A stretch of 64,000 bases of DNA from Burkholderia sp. GAS332 (GCA_900142905.1 FSRV01000001.1:1240001-1304000), one strand, 5' to 3'. Positions 8,823-19,105 are shown, counted from the first letter of the stretch. A program made the numbers and translations. The notes: generated by a model from the letters alone, not told the origin.

Positions 8823-9422
8823 GTGAGCGAAAAAGAAATTGATCAGGTGCTGGTCGAGCGCGTCCAGAAGGGCGACAAGGCCGCGTTCGAGCTTCTGGTC
8901 TCCAAATACCACCGTAAGATTCTGCGGCTGATCTCCCGCCTCGTGCGGGACCCGGCCGAAGTGGAAGACGTCGCCCAGGACGCCTTTATCAAGGCGTACC
9001 GGGCGTTGCCGCAGTTTCGCGGGGAATCGGCCTTTTATACGTGGTTGTACCGGATTGCGGTCAATACGGCAAAGAACTACCTTGCGACCCAAGGGCGGCG
9101 CGCACCGACTTCGACCGAAGCAGATGCTGAAGAAGCTGAAACTTTCTCGGACGCCGACCAACTAAGGGATATCAACACGCCTGAGTCGATGTTGATGAGC
9201 AAGCAGATCGCTGAGACGGTCAATGCTGCGATGGCGGTTTTACCGGAAGAGTTGCGCACCGCCATTACTCTTCGTGAAATTGAAGGTTTGAGTTACGAGG
9301 AAATCGCTGAGATGATGGGTTGCCCAATTGGCACAGTCAGATCACGAATTTTCCGCGCTCGCGAAGCCATTGCGGCAAAATTGCGTCCGTTGCTTGACAC
9401 ACCTGAAGGCAAGCGCTGGTAA
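8823..9422 (+). CDS. rpoE: RNA polymerase sigma factor RpoE (AlgU type, ECF)
   Basis: A 199-residue extracytoplasmic-function sigma factor that directs transcription of envelope-stress genes. Region 2 is visible as PAEVEDVAQDAFIKAY and FYTWLYRIAVNTAKN; region 4 has the helix-turn-helix LREIEGLSYEEIAEMMGCPI followed by GTVRSRIFRAREA. Translation starts at GTG 8823, giving the typical SEKEIDQVLVERVQKGD start. It heads the rpoE-rseA-mucB-mucD operon, in which the next two genes should hold it inactive until envelope damage. Confidence 0.97.
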   Translation: MSEKEIDQVLVERVQKGDKAAFELLVSKYHRKILRLISRLVRDPAEVEDVAQDAFIKAYRALPQFRGESAFYTWLYRIAVNTAKNYLATQGRRAPTSTEADAEEAETFSDADQLRDINTPESMLMSKQIAETVNAAMAVLPEELRTAITLREIEGLSYEEIAEMMGCPIGTVRSRIFRAREAIAAKLRPLLDTPEGKRW

Positions 9423-9492
9423 ACACCAGTCTGCCGGGCGGGGCGCGGGTGCAATATCTGGATTAGTGGTGTCACTACGGGGTATTTGTAAG

Positions 9493-10131
9493 ATGGGGAG
9501 CATCATGGGGTCGGTCTCGATGCAATCGCAAGCCAGCTCGCGCGGCGAGCGTCTGTCCGCTTTTGTCGACGGCGAGTTGTTCGGCGAAGAGCATCTGAAC
9601 ACGTTTGTTTCCGAACTGGACGGCCAGGATCGTGCCGCCTGGTCGTGCTATCACCTGATTGGGGACGCCCTGCGTTCCGACGATCTGGCGGTTAGCCCGG
9701 CGGCAAGCAACGCGTTCCTGAGCGGTTTTGCCACACGTTTCGACAACGAGCCGCACGTGCTCGCACCGGCTGCGATGCCGGTTGCGCGCCGTTTGCTGGC
9801 ATTGCGCCGCCGTGTTGTGCCAGCTTTTGCGGTCGCCGCTGCCGCTGCCACGCTGACGTGGATCGTCGTGCCGCAACTGCAAGGCGTGCCGGGCGGCACG
9901 GGGATGGCGCAAGTCGCGTCGCTCCAGTCGCATGGCGATTCGCTGCAACGCGTGGCCATGGCGTCGGTGCCGGCCGCGACGATCCAGCCGGTCGCGCAGG
10001 ACGCCAACATCATTCGTGACGCAAGTCTCGATCAGTATCTGGAAGCTCACCAGCAATTCGCGCAACAACCGGTCATGCCGGGCTCGATGCCGCTGATTCG
10101 CGCTGCCGCAGTTTCTACGCAAGGCCAATAG
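9493..10131 (+). CDS. rseA: Anti-sigma-E factor RseA (MucA-like)
   Basis: About 212 residues. The cytoplasmic N-terminus (RGERLSAFVDGELF, then WSCYHLIGDALR near 50-61) matches the RseA sigma-binding domain. A single membrane helix follows at about residues 109-127 (VVPAFAVAAAAATLTWIVVP), and the periplasmic tail should contact MucB. Two ATGs (9493 and 9505) are possible; an in-frame extension to 9328 would overlap rpoE and is rejected. The role, holding RpoE at the membrane until proteolysis, is known from the family. Confidence 0.88.
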   Translation: MGSIMGSVSMQSQASSRGERLSAFVDGELFGEEHLNTFVSELDGQDRAAWSCYHLIGDALRSDDLAVSPAASNAFLSGFATRFDNEPHVLAPAAMPVARRLLALRRRVVPAFAVAAAAATLTWIVVPQLQGVPGGTGMAQVASLQSHGDSLQRVAMASVPAATIQPVAQDANIIRDASLDQYLEAHQQFAQQPVMPGSMPLIRAAAVSTQGQ

Positions 10132-10132
10132 T

Positions 10133-11179
10133 TTGATGCAGACTCCGCGGTTGAATAAAACGACTATCTGGGGGCGGCTGCCGGCATTTCTGTTCTGCGC
10201 AGCCGTATTGTTGTCCGCTACACCGCGGGTCTTTGCCCAAACCGACGATCCGCTCGTCGCCCGTCGCACGGCCGCGGAGCTGCTCGATCGAATCCATCAG
10301 GCCGCCCAGCAGCAGAACTACGAGGGCGCGTTCGTCTATCAGCGCGGCAATTTCGTTCAGACGTCGCGGATCGCGCACTACGCGACCCGCACTGACGGCG
10401 AATTCGAGCAACTCGAAAGCCTCGACGGCAAGCCGCGCAAAATGCTTCGCCATAACGAAGATCTCTACACGTTCGTGCCTGAGCGGCATCTGTGCGTGGT
10501 CGAGAAGCGCCAGAACAAAGATTCGTTCCCTGCGCTGCTGGCTGTAAGCGGCGAGCAGGTGCTGTCGGTGTACGACCCGAAGTTGCTCGGCGACGACCGC
10601 GTCGCGGGTATCGACAGCCAGGTGATCGAGCTCGACCCGAAAGACGCGTACCGCTTTGCTTACAAGCTGTGGGCCGACAAGAAGACGGGCCTGCTGCTGC
10701 GTGCGCAGACGCTTGATCCGAACGGGCAGGTCCTCGAGCAGTTGTCGTTTTCGCAGATTCGTATCGGCGTGCCGGTCGACAAGACTGCCATCGTCAACGG
10801 TATTCGTAATACGGCAGGTTGGACGGTCGTGCGTCCGCCGGTCGAGCCGGTCGATATGGCAGCGCAAGGCTGGCAAATCACCCCGACGGTGCCGGGTTTC
10901 CACATGATTCGCGAACTGCGCCGCCCAATGGCTGCGCGTGAAGCGGGTCAGCCGACCATTCCGGTCGATCAGGCTGTATTCTCAGACGGCCTCGCGGCTA
11001 TTTCGGTGTTTGTCGAGCCGGTCGAGAACAACACGCGCAAGGAAGGCGCGGGCAGTAGCGGGGCCACACACGTGTTGGTCAAGCGGCGCGGTGACTTCTG
11101 GATTACTCTGCTTGGTGAAGTGCCCCAGACCACATTGCAGCAATTTGCGTCTGCCATAGAATATAAAGCTCCGAAGTAA
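10133..11179 (+). CDS. mucB: Periplasmic sigma-E regulator MucB/RseB
   Basis: About 348 residues. A signal peptide (hydrophobic PAFLFCAAVLLSATPRVFA, cleavage near AQTDD) leads into the two-domain MucB/RseB fold. Typical segments are QNYEGAFVYQRGNFVQTSRI and a C-terminal domain with GFHMIRELRR and VFSDGLAAISVFVEP. The protein binds the periplasmic part of RseA and shields it from proteolysis, responding to mislocalised lipoproteins or LPS. Start candidates TTG 10133 and ATG 10136 both lie immediately after the rseA stop, indicating coupling. Confidence 0.92.
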   Translation: MMQTPRLNKTTIWGRLPAFLFCAAVLLSATPRVFAQTDDPLVARRTAAELLDRIHQAAQQQNYEGAFVYQRGNFVQTSRIAHYATRTDGEFEQLESLDGKPRKMLRHNEDLYTFVPERHLCVVEKRQNKDSFPALLAVSGEQVLSVYDPKLLGDDRVAGIDSQVIELDPKDAYRFAYKLWADKKTGLLLRAQTLDPNGQVLEQLSFSQIRIGVPVDKTAIVNGIRNTAGWTVVRPPVEPVDMAAQGWQITPTVPGFHMIRELRRPMAAREAGQPTIPVDQAVFSDGLAAISVFVEPVENNTRKEGAGSSGATHVLVKRRGDFWITLLGEVPQTTLQQFASAIEYKAPK

Positions 11180-11216
11180 TCTTCCGAATCACTCGAATCC
11201 CTCGGCTTGCTACGAT

Positions 11217-12734
11217 ATGACGACTTTCTCGGTGCGCAAATTCCTCGCGGCCGCGGTGGTAGCGGCGTGTTTGCCGCTTATGCCGCACATGGCGTCTGCG
11301 GCTCCCGCAGCAGCCAATCTGCCCGACTTCACTGACCTCGTCGACAAGGTCGGCCCGGCTGTCGTCAACATTCGCACGACTACGCGCGTGTCGAACAGCG
11401 GTGCCCGCGGTGGATTGCCGCCAGGCATGGACGACGGTGACATGTCGGAGTTCTTCCGCCGTTTCTTCGGCATCCCGTTGCCGCAGTCGCCGCAATCGCC
11501 TAGTTCGCCGGGCGGTGGCGATAACGGCGGGAGCGGTAGCGGCGGCAGCCAGGACTCGCCGGATAACGGTGATGCGGAACAGAACAGCGGCGTCGGCTCA
11601 GGCTTCATTCTGTCGGCGGACGGCTACGTGATGACCAACGCGCACGTCGTGGACGACGCGGACACCATTTACGTCACCCTCACCGACAAGCGCGAATTCA
11701 AGGCGAAGCTGATCGGCGTGGATGACCGCACCGACGTTGCTGTCGTGAAGATCAGCGCCGCCAATTTGCCGACCATCACGATCGGCGACTCGAACAAAGT
11801 GCGGGTGGGCGAGTGGGTGGTCGCGATCGGTTCGCCGTTCGGCCTCGAGAACACGGTGACGGCCGGTATCGTCAGCGCCAAGGGGCGCGACACGGGCGAT
11901 TATCTGCCGTTCATCCAGACCGACGTGGCGGTCAATCCAGGTAATTCAGGCGGGCCGCTGATCAATATGCAGGGCGAAGTGATCGGCATCAACTCGCAGA
12001 TCTACAGCCGTACCGGTGGCTTCATGGGCATCTCGTTCGCGATTCCGATCGACGAGGCGATGCGCGTGGCGGATCAGCTGAAAACCTCGGGCAAGGTCGT
12101 GCGCGGCCGGATCGCCGTGGCGATCGGCGAAGTGACGAAGGACGTGGCCGATTCACTCGGTCTGCCGAAGGCGCAGGGCGCGCTGGTCAGCAGCGTCGAG
12201 CCGGGTGGTCCGGCAGACAAGGCCGGCGTGCAGCCGGGCGACATCATCCTGAAGTTCAACGGCCATTCGGTCGACACGGCAACGGATTTGCCGCGCATGG
12301 TCGGGGATACGAAGCCGGGCACCAAGGCGACCCTTACGATCTGGCGCAAGGGTCAGACGCGCGATCTGCCGGTCACGATTGCCGAGATGCAGCCGGACAA
12401 GACCGCCAAGGCGGATGACAAAAAGCCGCCGGTGCCGAAGCAGCGCGCCACGAACGTGTTGGGTCTGGCCGTGAGCGATATCCCCGCCGACCAGATGAAG
12501 GCGCTGAAGCTGCACAACGGTGTGCAGATCGACGCGGTGGACGGCCCGGCCGTGCGCGTCGGGCTGCAAAAGGGCGACATCGTCCTGCGGGTGGGCGACA
12601 CGGATATCACGAGCGCGAAGCAGTTCGACGATCTGACTTCGCATCTCGATCCGCAGAAGATGGTCGCGTTGCTGGTCCGTCGCGGCGAGAACACGCAGTT
12701 CGTGCCGATTCGCCCGCGCAGCGCGCAGAAATGA
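11217..12734 (+). CDS. mucD: Periplasmic serine protease MucD/DegQ (HtrA family)
   Basis: A 505-residue HtrA protease. A signal peptide ends around ASAAPA (residue 30). The catalytic triad is His143 (MTNAHVV), Asp173 (DDRTDVAVVK) and Ser244 (PGNSGGPL), followed by two PDZ domains (about 275-370 and 400-500). A Gly/Ser/Pro-rich flexible loop of about 40 residues (85-125) sits before the protease core, longer than the equivalent loop in E. coli DegQ. It degrades or refolds damaged envelope proteins and closes the rpoE operon. Confidence 0.95.
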   Translation: MTTFSVRKFLAAAVVAACLPLMPHMASAAPAAANLPDFTDLVDKVGPAVVNIRTTTRVSNSGARGGLPPGMDDGDMSEFFRRFFGIPLPQSPQSPSSPGGGDNGGSGSGGSQDSPDNGDAEQNSGVGSGFILSADGYVMTNAHVVDDADTIYVTLTDKREFKAKLIGVDDRTDVAVVKISAANLPTITIGDSNKVRVGEWVVAIGSPFGLENTVTAGIVSAKGRDTGDYLPFIQTDVAVNPGNSGGPLINMQGEVIGINSQIYSRTGGFMGISFAIPIDEAMRVADQLKTSGKVVRGRIAVAIGEVTKDVADSLGLPKAQGALVSSVEPGGPADKAGVQPGDIILKFNGHSVDTATDLPRMVGDTKPGTKATLTIWRKGQTRDLPVTIAEMQPDKTAKADDKKPPVPKQRATNVLGLAVSDIPADQMKALKLHNGVQIDAVDGPAVRVGLQKGDIVLRVGDTDITSAKQFDDLTSHLDPQKMVALLVRRGENTQFVPIRPRSAQK

Positions 12735-13021
12735 CGAAGGCGGCGCCGCTCACGCTCTACGGGCGCGCGTGGTGCCACCTATGCGACGACATGCGTGCCG
12801 CACTCGAGCCTTTGCTGGTTGAGTTCGGCGCGCAGGTGGTCGTGATCGACGTCGACACCGATCCGGTGCTGGAAGCTCGTTATAACGAACTGGTGCCGGT
12901 TCTGGTCTGCGACGGAGTCGAACTGTGTCACTATCACCTGGACGTGGCGCGGGTTCGTGCCGCGCTCGCTGCACGCGTTGTGGCGGCGCATTCGGGATCC
13001 ACGCATTTGGGATCCAGCTAA
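12731..13021 (+). CDS. Glutaredoxin-like protein (thioredoxin fold, CxxC)
   Basis: A 96-residue protein with an N-terminal strand LTLYGRAWCHLCDDM holding the redox pair CHLC at residues 15-18, then VIDVDTDPVLEARYNELVPVL with the cis-Pro that packs against the active site. This matches the short glutaredoxin-like (DUF836) family. It starts four bases before the mucD stop (overlap), so it is co-translated with the envelope-stress operon. A role in thiol redox balance is inferred; the partner is unknown. Confidence 0.82.
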   Translation: MTKAAPLTLYGRAWCHLCDDMRAALEPLLVEFGAQVVVIDVDTDPVLEARYNELVPVLVCDGVELCHYHLDVARVRAALAARVVAAHSGSTHLGSS

Positions 13022-13172
13022 GGGTCCAAACCAGGTCCAAACCAGGCGCGAACCTGCGCCGTTCACACCCCGTTTCACGCCTCTCCTGAGCCGTCTTTTC
13101 CGCCCGAGCCTCGCAAGATGCGCCGGGCGATAGCCTTTTCGGCTAAAATAGATAGGTTTTTCACCTACTTAC

Positions 13173-13208
13173 AAGGCGTGCTCCGCTATTGTCCGAGCGC
13201 GCCTTTTT
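13173..13208 (+). terminator. Leader hairpin with U tract upstream of lepA (terminator or attenuator)
   Basis: AAGGCGTGCTC (13173-13183) pairs with GAGCGCGCCTT (13195-13205) with one T-G pair, followed by further T residues. It ends only 17 bases before the lepA ATG. It could end mucD-operon transcription or act as an attenuator in the lepA leader. Confidence 0.65.
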
Positions 13209-13225
13209 CGCTTGATCGGTACTGA

Positions 13226-15019
13226 ATGGATCATATTCGTAACTTCTCGATCATTGCGCACATCGACCATGGCAAGTCGACGCTCGCGGATCGCATCATC
13301 CAGATCTGCGGTGGCTTGTCCGACCGCGAGATGGAATCTCAAGTGCTCGACTCGATGGATCTCGAGCGCGAGCGCGGCATTACCATCAAGGCACAAACCG
13401 CCGCATTGACGTACAAGGCCCGTGACGGGCAGATCTACAACCTGAACATGATCGACACGCCGGGCCACGTCGACTTCTCGTACGAAGTCAGCCGCTCGCT
13501 GTCCGCATGTGAAGGCGCGTTGCTGGTCGTCGACGCAAGCCAGGGCGTGGAAGCGCAAACCGTCGCCAACTGCTACACGGCGATCGAACTTGGCGTCGAC
13601 GTCATCCCGGTGCTCAACAAGATCGACCTGCCGGCCGCGAATCCCGAGAACGCGATCGAAGAAATCGAAGACGTGATCGGTATCGACGCAACCGATGCGA
13701 CCCGTTGCAGCGCGAAGACCGGCCTCGGCGTGGAAGACGTGCTCGAAGCGCTGATCGCTAAAGTGCCGCCGCCCAAGGGCGACCCGCAAGCACCGCTGCA
13801 GGCGCTGATTATCGACTCGTGGTTCGACAACTACGTTGGCGTCGTGATGCTGGTGCGTATCGTCAACGGCACGCTGCGTCCGAAAGACAAGATCCGCATG
13901 ATGGCGACCGGCGCGCAGTACCCGGTCGAACACATCGGTGTGTTCACGCCGAAGTCGAAGAATCTCGAGTCGTTGTCGGCCGGGCAGGTGGGTTTCATCA
14001 TCGCCGGCATCAAGGAGCTGGCCGCGGCGAAAGTGGGCGATACCGTCACGCTGGTGAACCGTCCGGCCGCCGAGCCGCTGCCGGGTTTCAAGGAAGTGAA
14101 GCCGCAGGTGTTCGCCGGCCTCTATCCGGTCGAAGCGAACCAGTACGACGCGCTGCGTGACTCGCTGGAAAAGCTGAAACTGAACGACGCCTCGCTGATG
14201 TACGAGCCGGAAGTCTCGCAGGCGCTGGGCTTCGGTTTCCGTTGCGGCTTCCTCGGCTTGCTGCACATGGAGATCGTGCAGGAACGTCTCGAGCGCGAAT
14301 TCGACATGGACCTGATCACCACGGCGCCGACCGTGGTGTACGAAGTTCTGCAGCGCGACGGCACGATCCTCATGGTCGAAAATCCGGCCAAGATGCCGGA
14401 GCCCTCGAAGATCGAGGAAGTGCGCGAGCCGATCGTCACCGTGAATCTGTACATGCCGCAAGACTACGTCGGCGCGGTGATCACGCTGTGTACGCAAAAG
14501 CGCGGCGCGCAGATCAACATGCAGTATCACGGCCGTCAGGTGCAGTTGACCTACGAAATTCCGATGGGCGAAGTCGTGCTCGATTTCTTCGATCGTCTGA
14601 AGTCGATCTCACGCGGCTACGCGTCGATGGATTACGAGTTCAAGGAATACCGCGCGGCAGACGTCGTGAAGGTCGACATGCTGATCAACGGCGACAAGGT
14701 CGACGCGTTGTCGGTGATCGTGCACCGTTCGCAGAGCCAGTATCGTGGCCGCGAAGTGGCGGCGAAGATGCGCGAGCTGATTCCGCGTCAGATGTACGAC
14801 GTCGCGATTCAGGCCACCATCGGCGCGAACATTATCGCGCGCGAAAACATTAAAGCGTTGCGTAAGAACGTGCTGGCAAAATGCTACGGCGGCGATATTT
14901 CCCGTAAGAAGAAACTGCTCGAGAAACAAAAGGCAGGCAAGAAGCGAATGAAGCAGGTGGGATCGGTCGAGATTCCGCAAGAGGCTTTCCTCGCGATCCT
15001 GCGTGTCGAAGACAAATAA
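13226..15019 (+). CDS. lepA: Elongation factor 4 (LepA), ribosome-associated GTPase
   Basis: A 597-residue translational GTPase that back-translocates or remodels stalled ribosomes. G motifs are [13 protein letters not shown] (G1), GITIKAQ (G2), DTPGHVDF (G3) and NKIDLP (G4). EF-G-like domains II, III and V follow, and the LepA-specific C-terminal domain ends in [20 protein letters not shown]. Full family length (about 599). It precedes lepB by 18 bases, an operon pairing common in bacteria. Confidence 0.98.
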   Translation: MDHIRNFSIIAHIDHGKSTLADRIIQICGGLSDREMESQVLDSMDLERERGITIKAQTAALTYKARDGQIYNLNMIDTPGHVDFSYEVSRSLSACEGALLVVDASQGVEAQTVANCYTAIELGVDVIPVLNKIDLPAANPENAIEEIEDVIGIDATDATRCSAKTGLGVEDVLEALIAKVPPPKGDPQAPLQALIIDSWFDNYVGVVMLVRIVNGTLRPKDKIRMMATGAQYPVEHIGVFTPKSKNLESLSAGQVGFIIAGIKELAAAKVGDTVTLVNRPAAEPLPGFKEVKPQVFAGLYPVEANQYDALRDSLEKLKLNDASLMYEPEVSQALGFGFRCGFLGLLHMEIVQERLEREFDMDLITTAPTVVYEVLQRDGTILMVENPAKMPEPSKIEEVREPIVTVNLYMPQDYVGAVITLCTQKRGAQINMQYHGRQVQLTYEIPMGEVVLDFFDRLKSISRGYASMDYEFKEYRAADVVKVDMLINGDKVDALSVIVHRSQSQYRGREVAAKMRELIPRQMYDVAIQATIGANIIARENIKALRKNVLAKCYGGDISRKKKLLEKQKAGKKRMKQVGSVEIPQEAFLAILRVEDK

Positions 15020-15037
15020 GACGAACAACGGAACCCT

Positions 15038-15931
15038 ATGAATTTTGCGCTGATTCTTTTTGTGCTCGTCATTTTGACGGGCGTCGCGTGGGTCGCAGAC
15101 AAACTGGTTTTCATGCCGCAACGGCGGCGCGCGGCGGAAGCCGTGGTCGCTGAGTTTGACCGTCAGCAGGCACGTGTCGGTGAGCGTTTCGCCGACGAAA
15201 ACGCGGCGCAAACGCGCGCCCGTCTGCGTGACGACAAGTTGCGTCAACCGTGGTGGCTCGAGTATTCGGCAAGCTTTTTCCCGGTGATTCTGGTGGTGTT
15301 CGTGGTGCGCTCGTTCGTGGTCGAGCCGTTCAAGATTCCTTCGGGCTCGATGGTGCCGACGTTGCTGGTGGGCGACTTCATCCTCGTCAACAAATTCGAC
15401 TACGGTATCCGTCTGCCGATCACCAATACGAAGATCACCGAAGGCCGTCCGCTCGAGCGTGGCGACGTGGTGGTATTCCGTTACCCGAAAGACGAATCGG
15501 TCGACTACATCAAGCGCGTGATCGGCCTGCCGGGCGACACCGTCGCTTATCAGGACAAGCAACTGACGATCAACGGCAAGCCGGTGCCGGAAACGCCGCT
15601 GCCTGATTACCTCGACGAAGAGCGCCTTGGTTATGCCAAGCAGTTCGAAGAAGATCTCGACGGCCGCAAGAACGCGATTCTGAACAACCCGGCCGTGCCG
15701 CCGTTCATCGTCGGCGCGGAAGATTATCCGTATCGCGATAACTGCACGTACAACGCACGCGGCGTGATCTGCAAAGTGCCGCCTGGCAATTACTTCATGA
15801 TGGGCGACAACCGCGATAACAGTGCGGATAGCCGCTACTGGGGTTTTGCGCCGGATCAGAATATCGTCGGTCGCGCGTTTTTCATCTGGATGAACTTCAG
15901 CAATCTGAAACGCATCGGCCCATTCCACTGA
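15038..15931 (+). CDS. lepB: Signal peptidase I
   Basis: A 297-residue membrane protease that cleaves signal peptides from exported proteins. Two N-terminal membrane helices (residues 1-20 and about 80-95) are followed by the Ser-Lys dyad: Ser104 in PSGSMVPTL and Lys159 in DYIKRVIGLPGD. The later boxes GDNRDNSADSRYWG confirm the family. It overlaps nothing but is 18 bases behind lepA, so the two are co-transcribed. Confidence 0.97.
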   Translation: MNFALILFVLVILTGVAWVADKLVFMPQRRRAAEAVVAEFDRQQARVGERFADENAAQTRARLRDDKLRQPWWLEYSASFFPVILVVFVVRSFVVEPFKIPSGSMVPTLLVGDFILVNKFDYGIRLPITNTKITEGRPLERGDVVVFRYPKDESVDYIKRVIGLPGDTVAYQDKQLTINGKPVPETPLPDYLDEERLGYAKQFEEDLDGRKNAILNNPAVPPFIVGAEDYPYRDNCTYNARGVICKVPPGNYFMMGDNRDNSADSRYWGFAPDQNIVGRAFFIWMNFSNLKRIGPFH

Positions 15932-15953
15932 GCTCGCATGCCTTGATTGCACG

Positions 15954-16002
15954 ACACGCCGCACAGGTGGCCCACACTGAGGGTCCATCGGTCGCGGCGT
16001 GT
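15954..16002. other. Hairpin in the lepB-rnc gap, candidate RNase III site
   Basis: ACACGCCGC (15954-15962) pairs perfectly with GCGGCGTGT (15994-16002). The loop can fold further through TGGCCC/GGGTCCA. No T tract follows. It lies about 105 bases upstream of the RNase III gene start. Confidence 0.5.
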
Positions 16003-16106
16003 TAGCACGCTACTTTAAGAATCCGCGGTAACGTCGCTTCACCACGCTTTTTCCGCAAGCCGTCCCGCGTTTTCGCCGGGGCAGGCGCCCGCGTTATACT
16101 CTGCCC

Positions 16107-17243
16107 ATGCCCCTATCTCCGTTGGAAAGCCGTCTGCGCTACGAATTTCGCAATGCGGAATTGTTGCGCCAGGCTTTAACGCACCGCAGTCATAGTTCCA
16201 CGCACAACGAACGGCTCGAGTTTCTCGGCGACTCCGTTCTAAATTGCGCGGTGGCTGCGCTTTTGTTCCAACGTTTCGGCAAACTGGACGAAGGCGATCT
16301 GTCGCGCGTCCGCGCCAATCTGGTCAAACAGCAGTCGCTTTACGAAATCGCTCAGGCCCTGAATATTTCCGAAGGCCTGCGTCTCGGTGAGGGTGAATTG
16401 CGCAGCGGCGGCTTCCGCCGCCCATCGATCCTTGCTGACACGCTCGAAGCCGTGCTGGGCGCGGTGTTCCTCGATGGCGGGTTCGATGCCGCCCAAACGG
16501 TAATCAAGCGCCTTTACGTGCCGATTCTCGATCACATCGACCCGCGCACGCTCGGCAAAGACGCCAAGACGTTGTTGCAGGAATATCTGCAGGGTCACAA
16601 GATCGCGTTGCCTACGTACACGGTCGTCGCGACCCATGGTGCGGCGCACAATCAGCAATTTGAAGTCGAATGCACGGTGCCGAAGCTGGAAGTCAAAGTG
16701 TCCGGCTCCGGCGCAAGCCGCCGTGCTGCCGAGCAGGCCGCCGCCAAGAAAGCGCTCGACGAGGTGATGGCTGCCGCGCCCGCCGTGGTCGCCAAGCCCA
16801 AGCGTTCAAAGGGCGCCCGTGCGGCGAAGAATGCCGAGCCGGAGATCGTGCCCGGCGTCACCGGCGTACAGGCCGCGCTCGATTTGCGCAGCCCGGATCG
16901 CAAGGGTGAACGCGGGGCCGGCCGGGGTGAATCCCGCACCGCGCCAGCAGCGGAGTCCGCAGCCGAACGGCCGACCCTCACTGCGACGTCCGCGCCGCTG
17001 GCTGTGATTCGCGCCGCGCACGTGGAATACAGCGGACAGGACAAGTCAGAGCGCGCTGAGAAAGCGGATAAGGCAACCGAAGCCAAACCGGAAGCCAGCG
17101 CCGCCCGCAGCGCCGACAAACACCGCAGCCGCGAAACCCCACCTAGCGCAGCCGTGCCCACGCCCGGCGTGCCGGCACCTGTCGAACACGAACCCGGCGT
17201 AGCCGACGCGGTGCAAACCCGTGTCGCCGATGCGGGCCATTGA
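16107..17243 (+). CDS. rnc: Ribonuclease III with a long disordered C-terminal tail
   Basis: A 378-residue double-strand-specific endoribonuclease acting in rRNA maturation and mRNA control. The signature [12 protein letters not shown] is near residue 35 and the second catalytic segment [15 protein letters not shown] near 112. A dsRNA-binding domain spans about 150-225 (LLQEYLQ ... [19 protein letters not shown]). The last 150 residues are low complexity, rich in Ala, Glu, Lys, Arg and Pro, and have no counterpart in the 226-residue E. coli enzyme. The rnc-era-recO order is the classical operon. Confidence 0.95.
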   Translation: MPLSPLESRLRYEFRNAELLRQALTHRSHSSTHNERLEFLGDSVLNCAVAALLFQRFGKLDEGDLSRVRANLVKQQSLYEIAQALNISEGLRLGEGELRSGGFRRPSILADTLEAVLGAVFLDGGFDAAQTVIKRLYVPILDHIDPRTLGKDAKTLLQEYLQGHKIALPTYTVVATHGAAHNQQFEVECTVPKLEVKVSGSGASRRAAEQAAAKKALDEVMAAAPAVVAKPKRSKGARAAKNAEPEIVPGVTGVQAALDLRSPDRKGERGAGRGESRTAPAAESAAERPTLTATSAPLAVIRAAHVEYSGQDKSERAEKADKATEAKPEASAARSADKHRSRETPPSAAVPTPGVPAPVEHEPGVADAVQTRVADAGH

Positions 17244-17298
17244 TTGCCATCGGCGCGCCGTTCCGCGTGCGTCGATCTGAACTTGCCGTAGCCCGAAT

Positions 17299-18198
17299 AT
17301 GAACGCTCCCACTCCCACTGGTTTTCGCTGCGGCATGGTCGCGATCGTCGGCCGCCCGAACGTCGGCAAATCCACGCTGATGAATGCGCTGGTCGGCCAG
17401 AAAGTCAGTATCACGTCGCGCAAGGCGCAGACCACGCGCCACCGCATTACCGGCATTCATACGTTTGAAGACGCGCAGTACATCTTCGTCGACACGCCGG
17501 GTTTCCAGACCAAACACAGTGGCGCGCTGAACCGGTCGCTCAATCGCGCGGTCACGTCCACGCTGAGTTCGGTCGACGCGATTCTGTTCGTGATCGAAGC
17601 CGGCCGTTTCGGCCCGGACGACCAGAAGGTGCTCGACCTGATTCCGCCGTCGGTGCCCACGCTGCTGATCGCGAACAAGCTCGATCGCGTGTCGGATAAG
17701 GACTCGCTGTATCCGTTCATGCAGCAGGTGAGCGCGCTGCGTCAGTTCAACGAGATCGTGCCCTTGTCGGCCAAGAATCCGGACGACATCAAGCGTTTGC
17801 TGGCGACGATCAAGCCGTTCCTGCCGGAAGGCGCGCCGATCTACGGCGAAGACGACCTGACCGATCGTAGCGAGCGGTTTCTGGCCGCCGAAATCCTGCG
17901 CGAAAAAGTGTTCCGCTGGACTGGCGACGAACTGCCGTACACAAGCACGGTGCTGATCGACAAGTTCGAAACCGAAGGGCGTCTGCGGCGCATTTTCGCG
18001 ACCATCATGGTGGAGCGCGATACGCAAAAAGCGATGATCATCGGCCAGAAGGGCGCCAAGCTGAAGCAGATCAGCACCGAAGCGCGCCTCGACATGGAAA
18101 AGCTGTTCGACGGTCCGGTGTATCTGGAAACCTTCATCAAGGTGAAGAGCGGCTGGGCTGACAACGAAGCCGGACTTCGCGCGTATGGGTACGAATGA
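17299..18198 (+). CDS. era: GTPase Era, 30S ribosome assembly factor
   Basis: A 299-residue GTPase that binds 16S rRNA near its 3' end. The P-loop GRPNVGKST is at residues 18-26, G3 DTPGFQ at about 72 and G4 NKLD near 127. The C-terminal KH domain carries [12 protein letters not shown]. The length matches the family. It follows rnc by 55 bases, and its last 14 bases overlap the recO start. Confidence 0.98.
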   Translation: MNAPTPTGFRCGMVAIVGRPNVGKSTLMNALVGQKVSITSRKAQTTRHRITGIHTFEDAQYIFVDTPGFQTKHSGALNRSLNRAVTSTLSSVDAILFVIEAGRFGPDDQKVLDLIPPSVPTLLIANKLDRVSDKDSLYPFMQQVSALRQFNEIVPLSAKNPDDIKRLLATIKPFLPEGAPIYGEDDLTDRSERFLAAEILREKVFRWTGDELPYTSTVLIDKFETEGRLRRIFATIMVERDTQKAMIIGQKGAKLKQISTEARLDMEKLFDGPVYLETFIKVKSGWADNEAGLRAYGYE

Positions 18199-19105
18199 CG
18201 CGTGGATGACGCTGAATTCCGACGCTGATCCGGACGACTCGGCGCCGGCAGCGCCGGCGCGTGAGCCGTCCAAACCCGCTCGCGGTACCAAAAAAACCTC
18301 ATCGAGTGCCAAAGGCGCTCAGGCAGCTCAAGGCGCTGAAGGCGAGCCGCGCAAAGCGCCGGCGCGTCGCGCGCCTCGTACCTCTGCGTCCGATTACCGG
18401 ATCGCGGAGCAACCCGCTTTCGTCCTGCACAGCTACCCGTATCGCGAGACCAGTCTGATCATCGACGTGTTGTCGCGCGATCACGGCCGTCTCGCGCTCG
18501 TTGCGAAGGGCGCGAAACGTCCGCACTCCGCCTTGCGCGGCGTGCTGCAAACCTTCCAGCCGCTCGCGTTGTCATGGACGGGAAAATCCGAAGTGCGCAC
18601 GCTGACCGGCGCCGAATGGGTCGGCGGCATGTTGCCTTTAGCGGGTGACGCACTGCTCTGCGGTTTCTATGTCAACGAATTGCTGGTCAAATTCTGCGCA
18701 CGCGAAGACCCGCATCCGCAACTGTTCCATCACTACGTCGTCACGATGACGCGCCTCGCGCATGACGAACCGCCCGTGCAGGTGCTACGCTCGTTCGAAC
18801 GTGTGCTGCTGCGGGAAACCGGTTATGCGATGGCGCTCGATCGCACTGTCGCGCGCAAAGCGGTGCAGGCCGAAGGCCGCTACGTGTTCGACCCGGAGCG
18901 CGGCGTACGCGAAGCGTCCGACGATCTGCCCGCGCAATGGCCGGTGATCGTCGGACAGACCTTGCTGGATATGGAAAAGGACGATTACCATCGAGCGCAG
19001 ACTGTGGCGCAAAGCAAAACGCTGATGCGCTTTCTGCTCAACACCTACCTTGGCGGCACGCCACTCGCGACGCGCCAGATCCTGATCGACTTGCAGAACT
19101 TATGA
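18185..19105 (+). CDS. recO: DNA repair protein RecO with N-terminal extension
   Basis: A 306-residue recombination mediator that loads RecA with RecR. The OB-fold start [20 protein letters not shown] begins only at about residue 75, followed by the family motifs [15 protein letters not shown] and [11 protein letters not shown]. The first roughly 70 residues are an Ala/Pro/Lys/Ser-rich low-complexity extension absent from the 242-residue E. coli protein. The ATG at 18185 lies inside era; a later start within the extension cannot be excluded. It overlaps pdxJ by ATGA. Confidence 0.93.
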   Translation: MGTNDAWMTLNSDADPDDSAPAAPAREPSKPARGTKKTSSSAKGAQAAQGAEGEPRKAPARRAPRTSASDYRIAEQPAFVLHSYPYRETSLIIDVLSRDHGRLALVAKGAKRPHSALRGVLQTFQPLALSWTGKSEVRTLTGAEWVGGMLPLAGDALLCGFYVNELLVKFCAREDPHPQLFHHYVVTMTRLAHDEPPVQVLRSFERVLLRETGYAMALDRTVARKAVQAEGRYVFDPERGVREASDDLPAQWPVIVGQTLLDMEKDDYHRAQTVAQSKTLMRFLLNTYLGGTPLATRQILIDLQNL

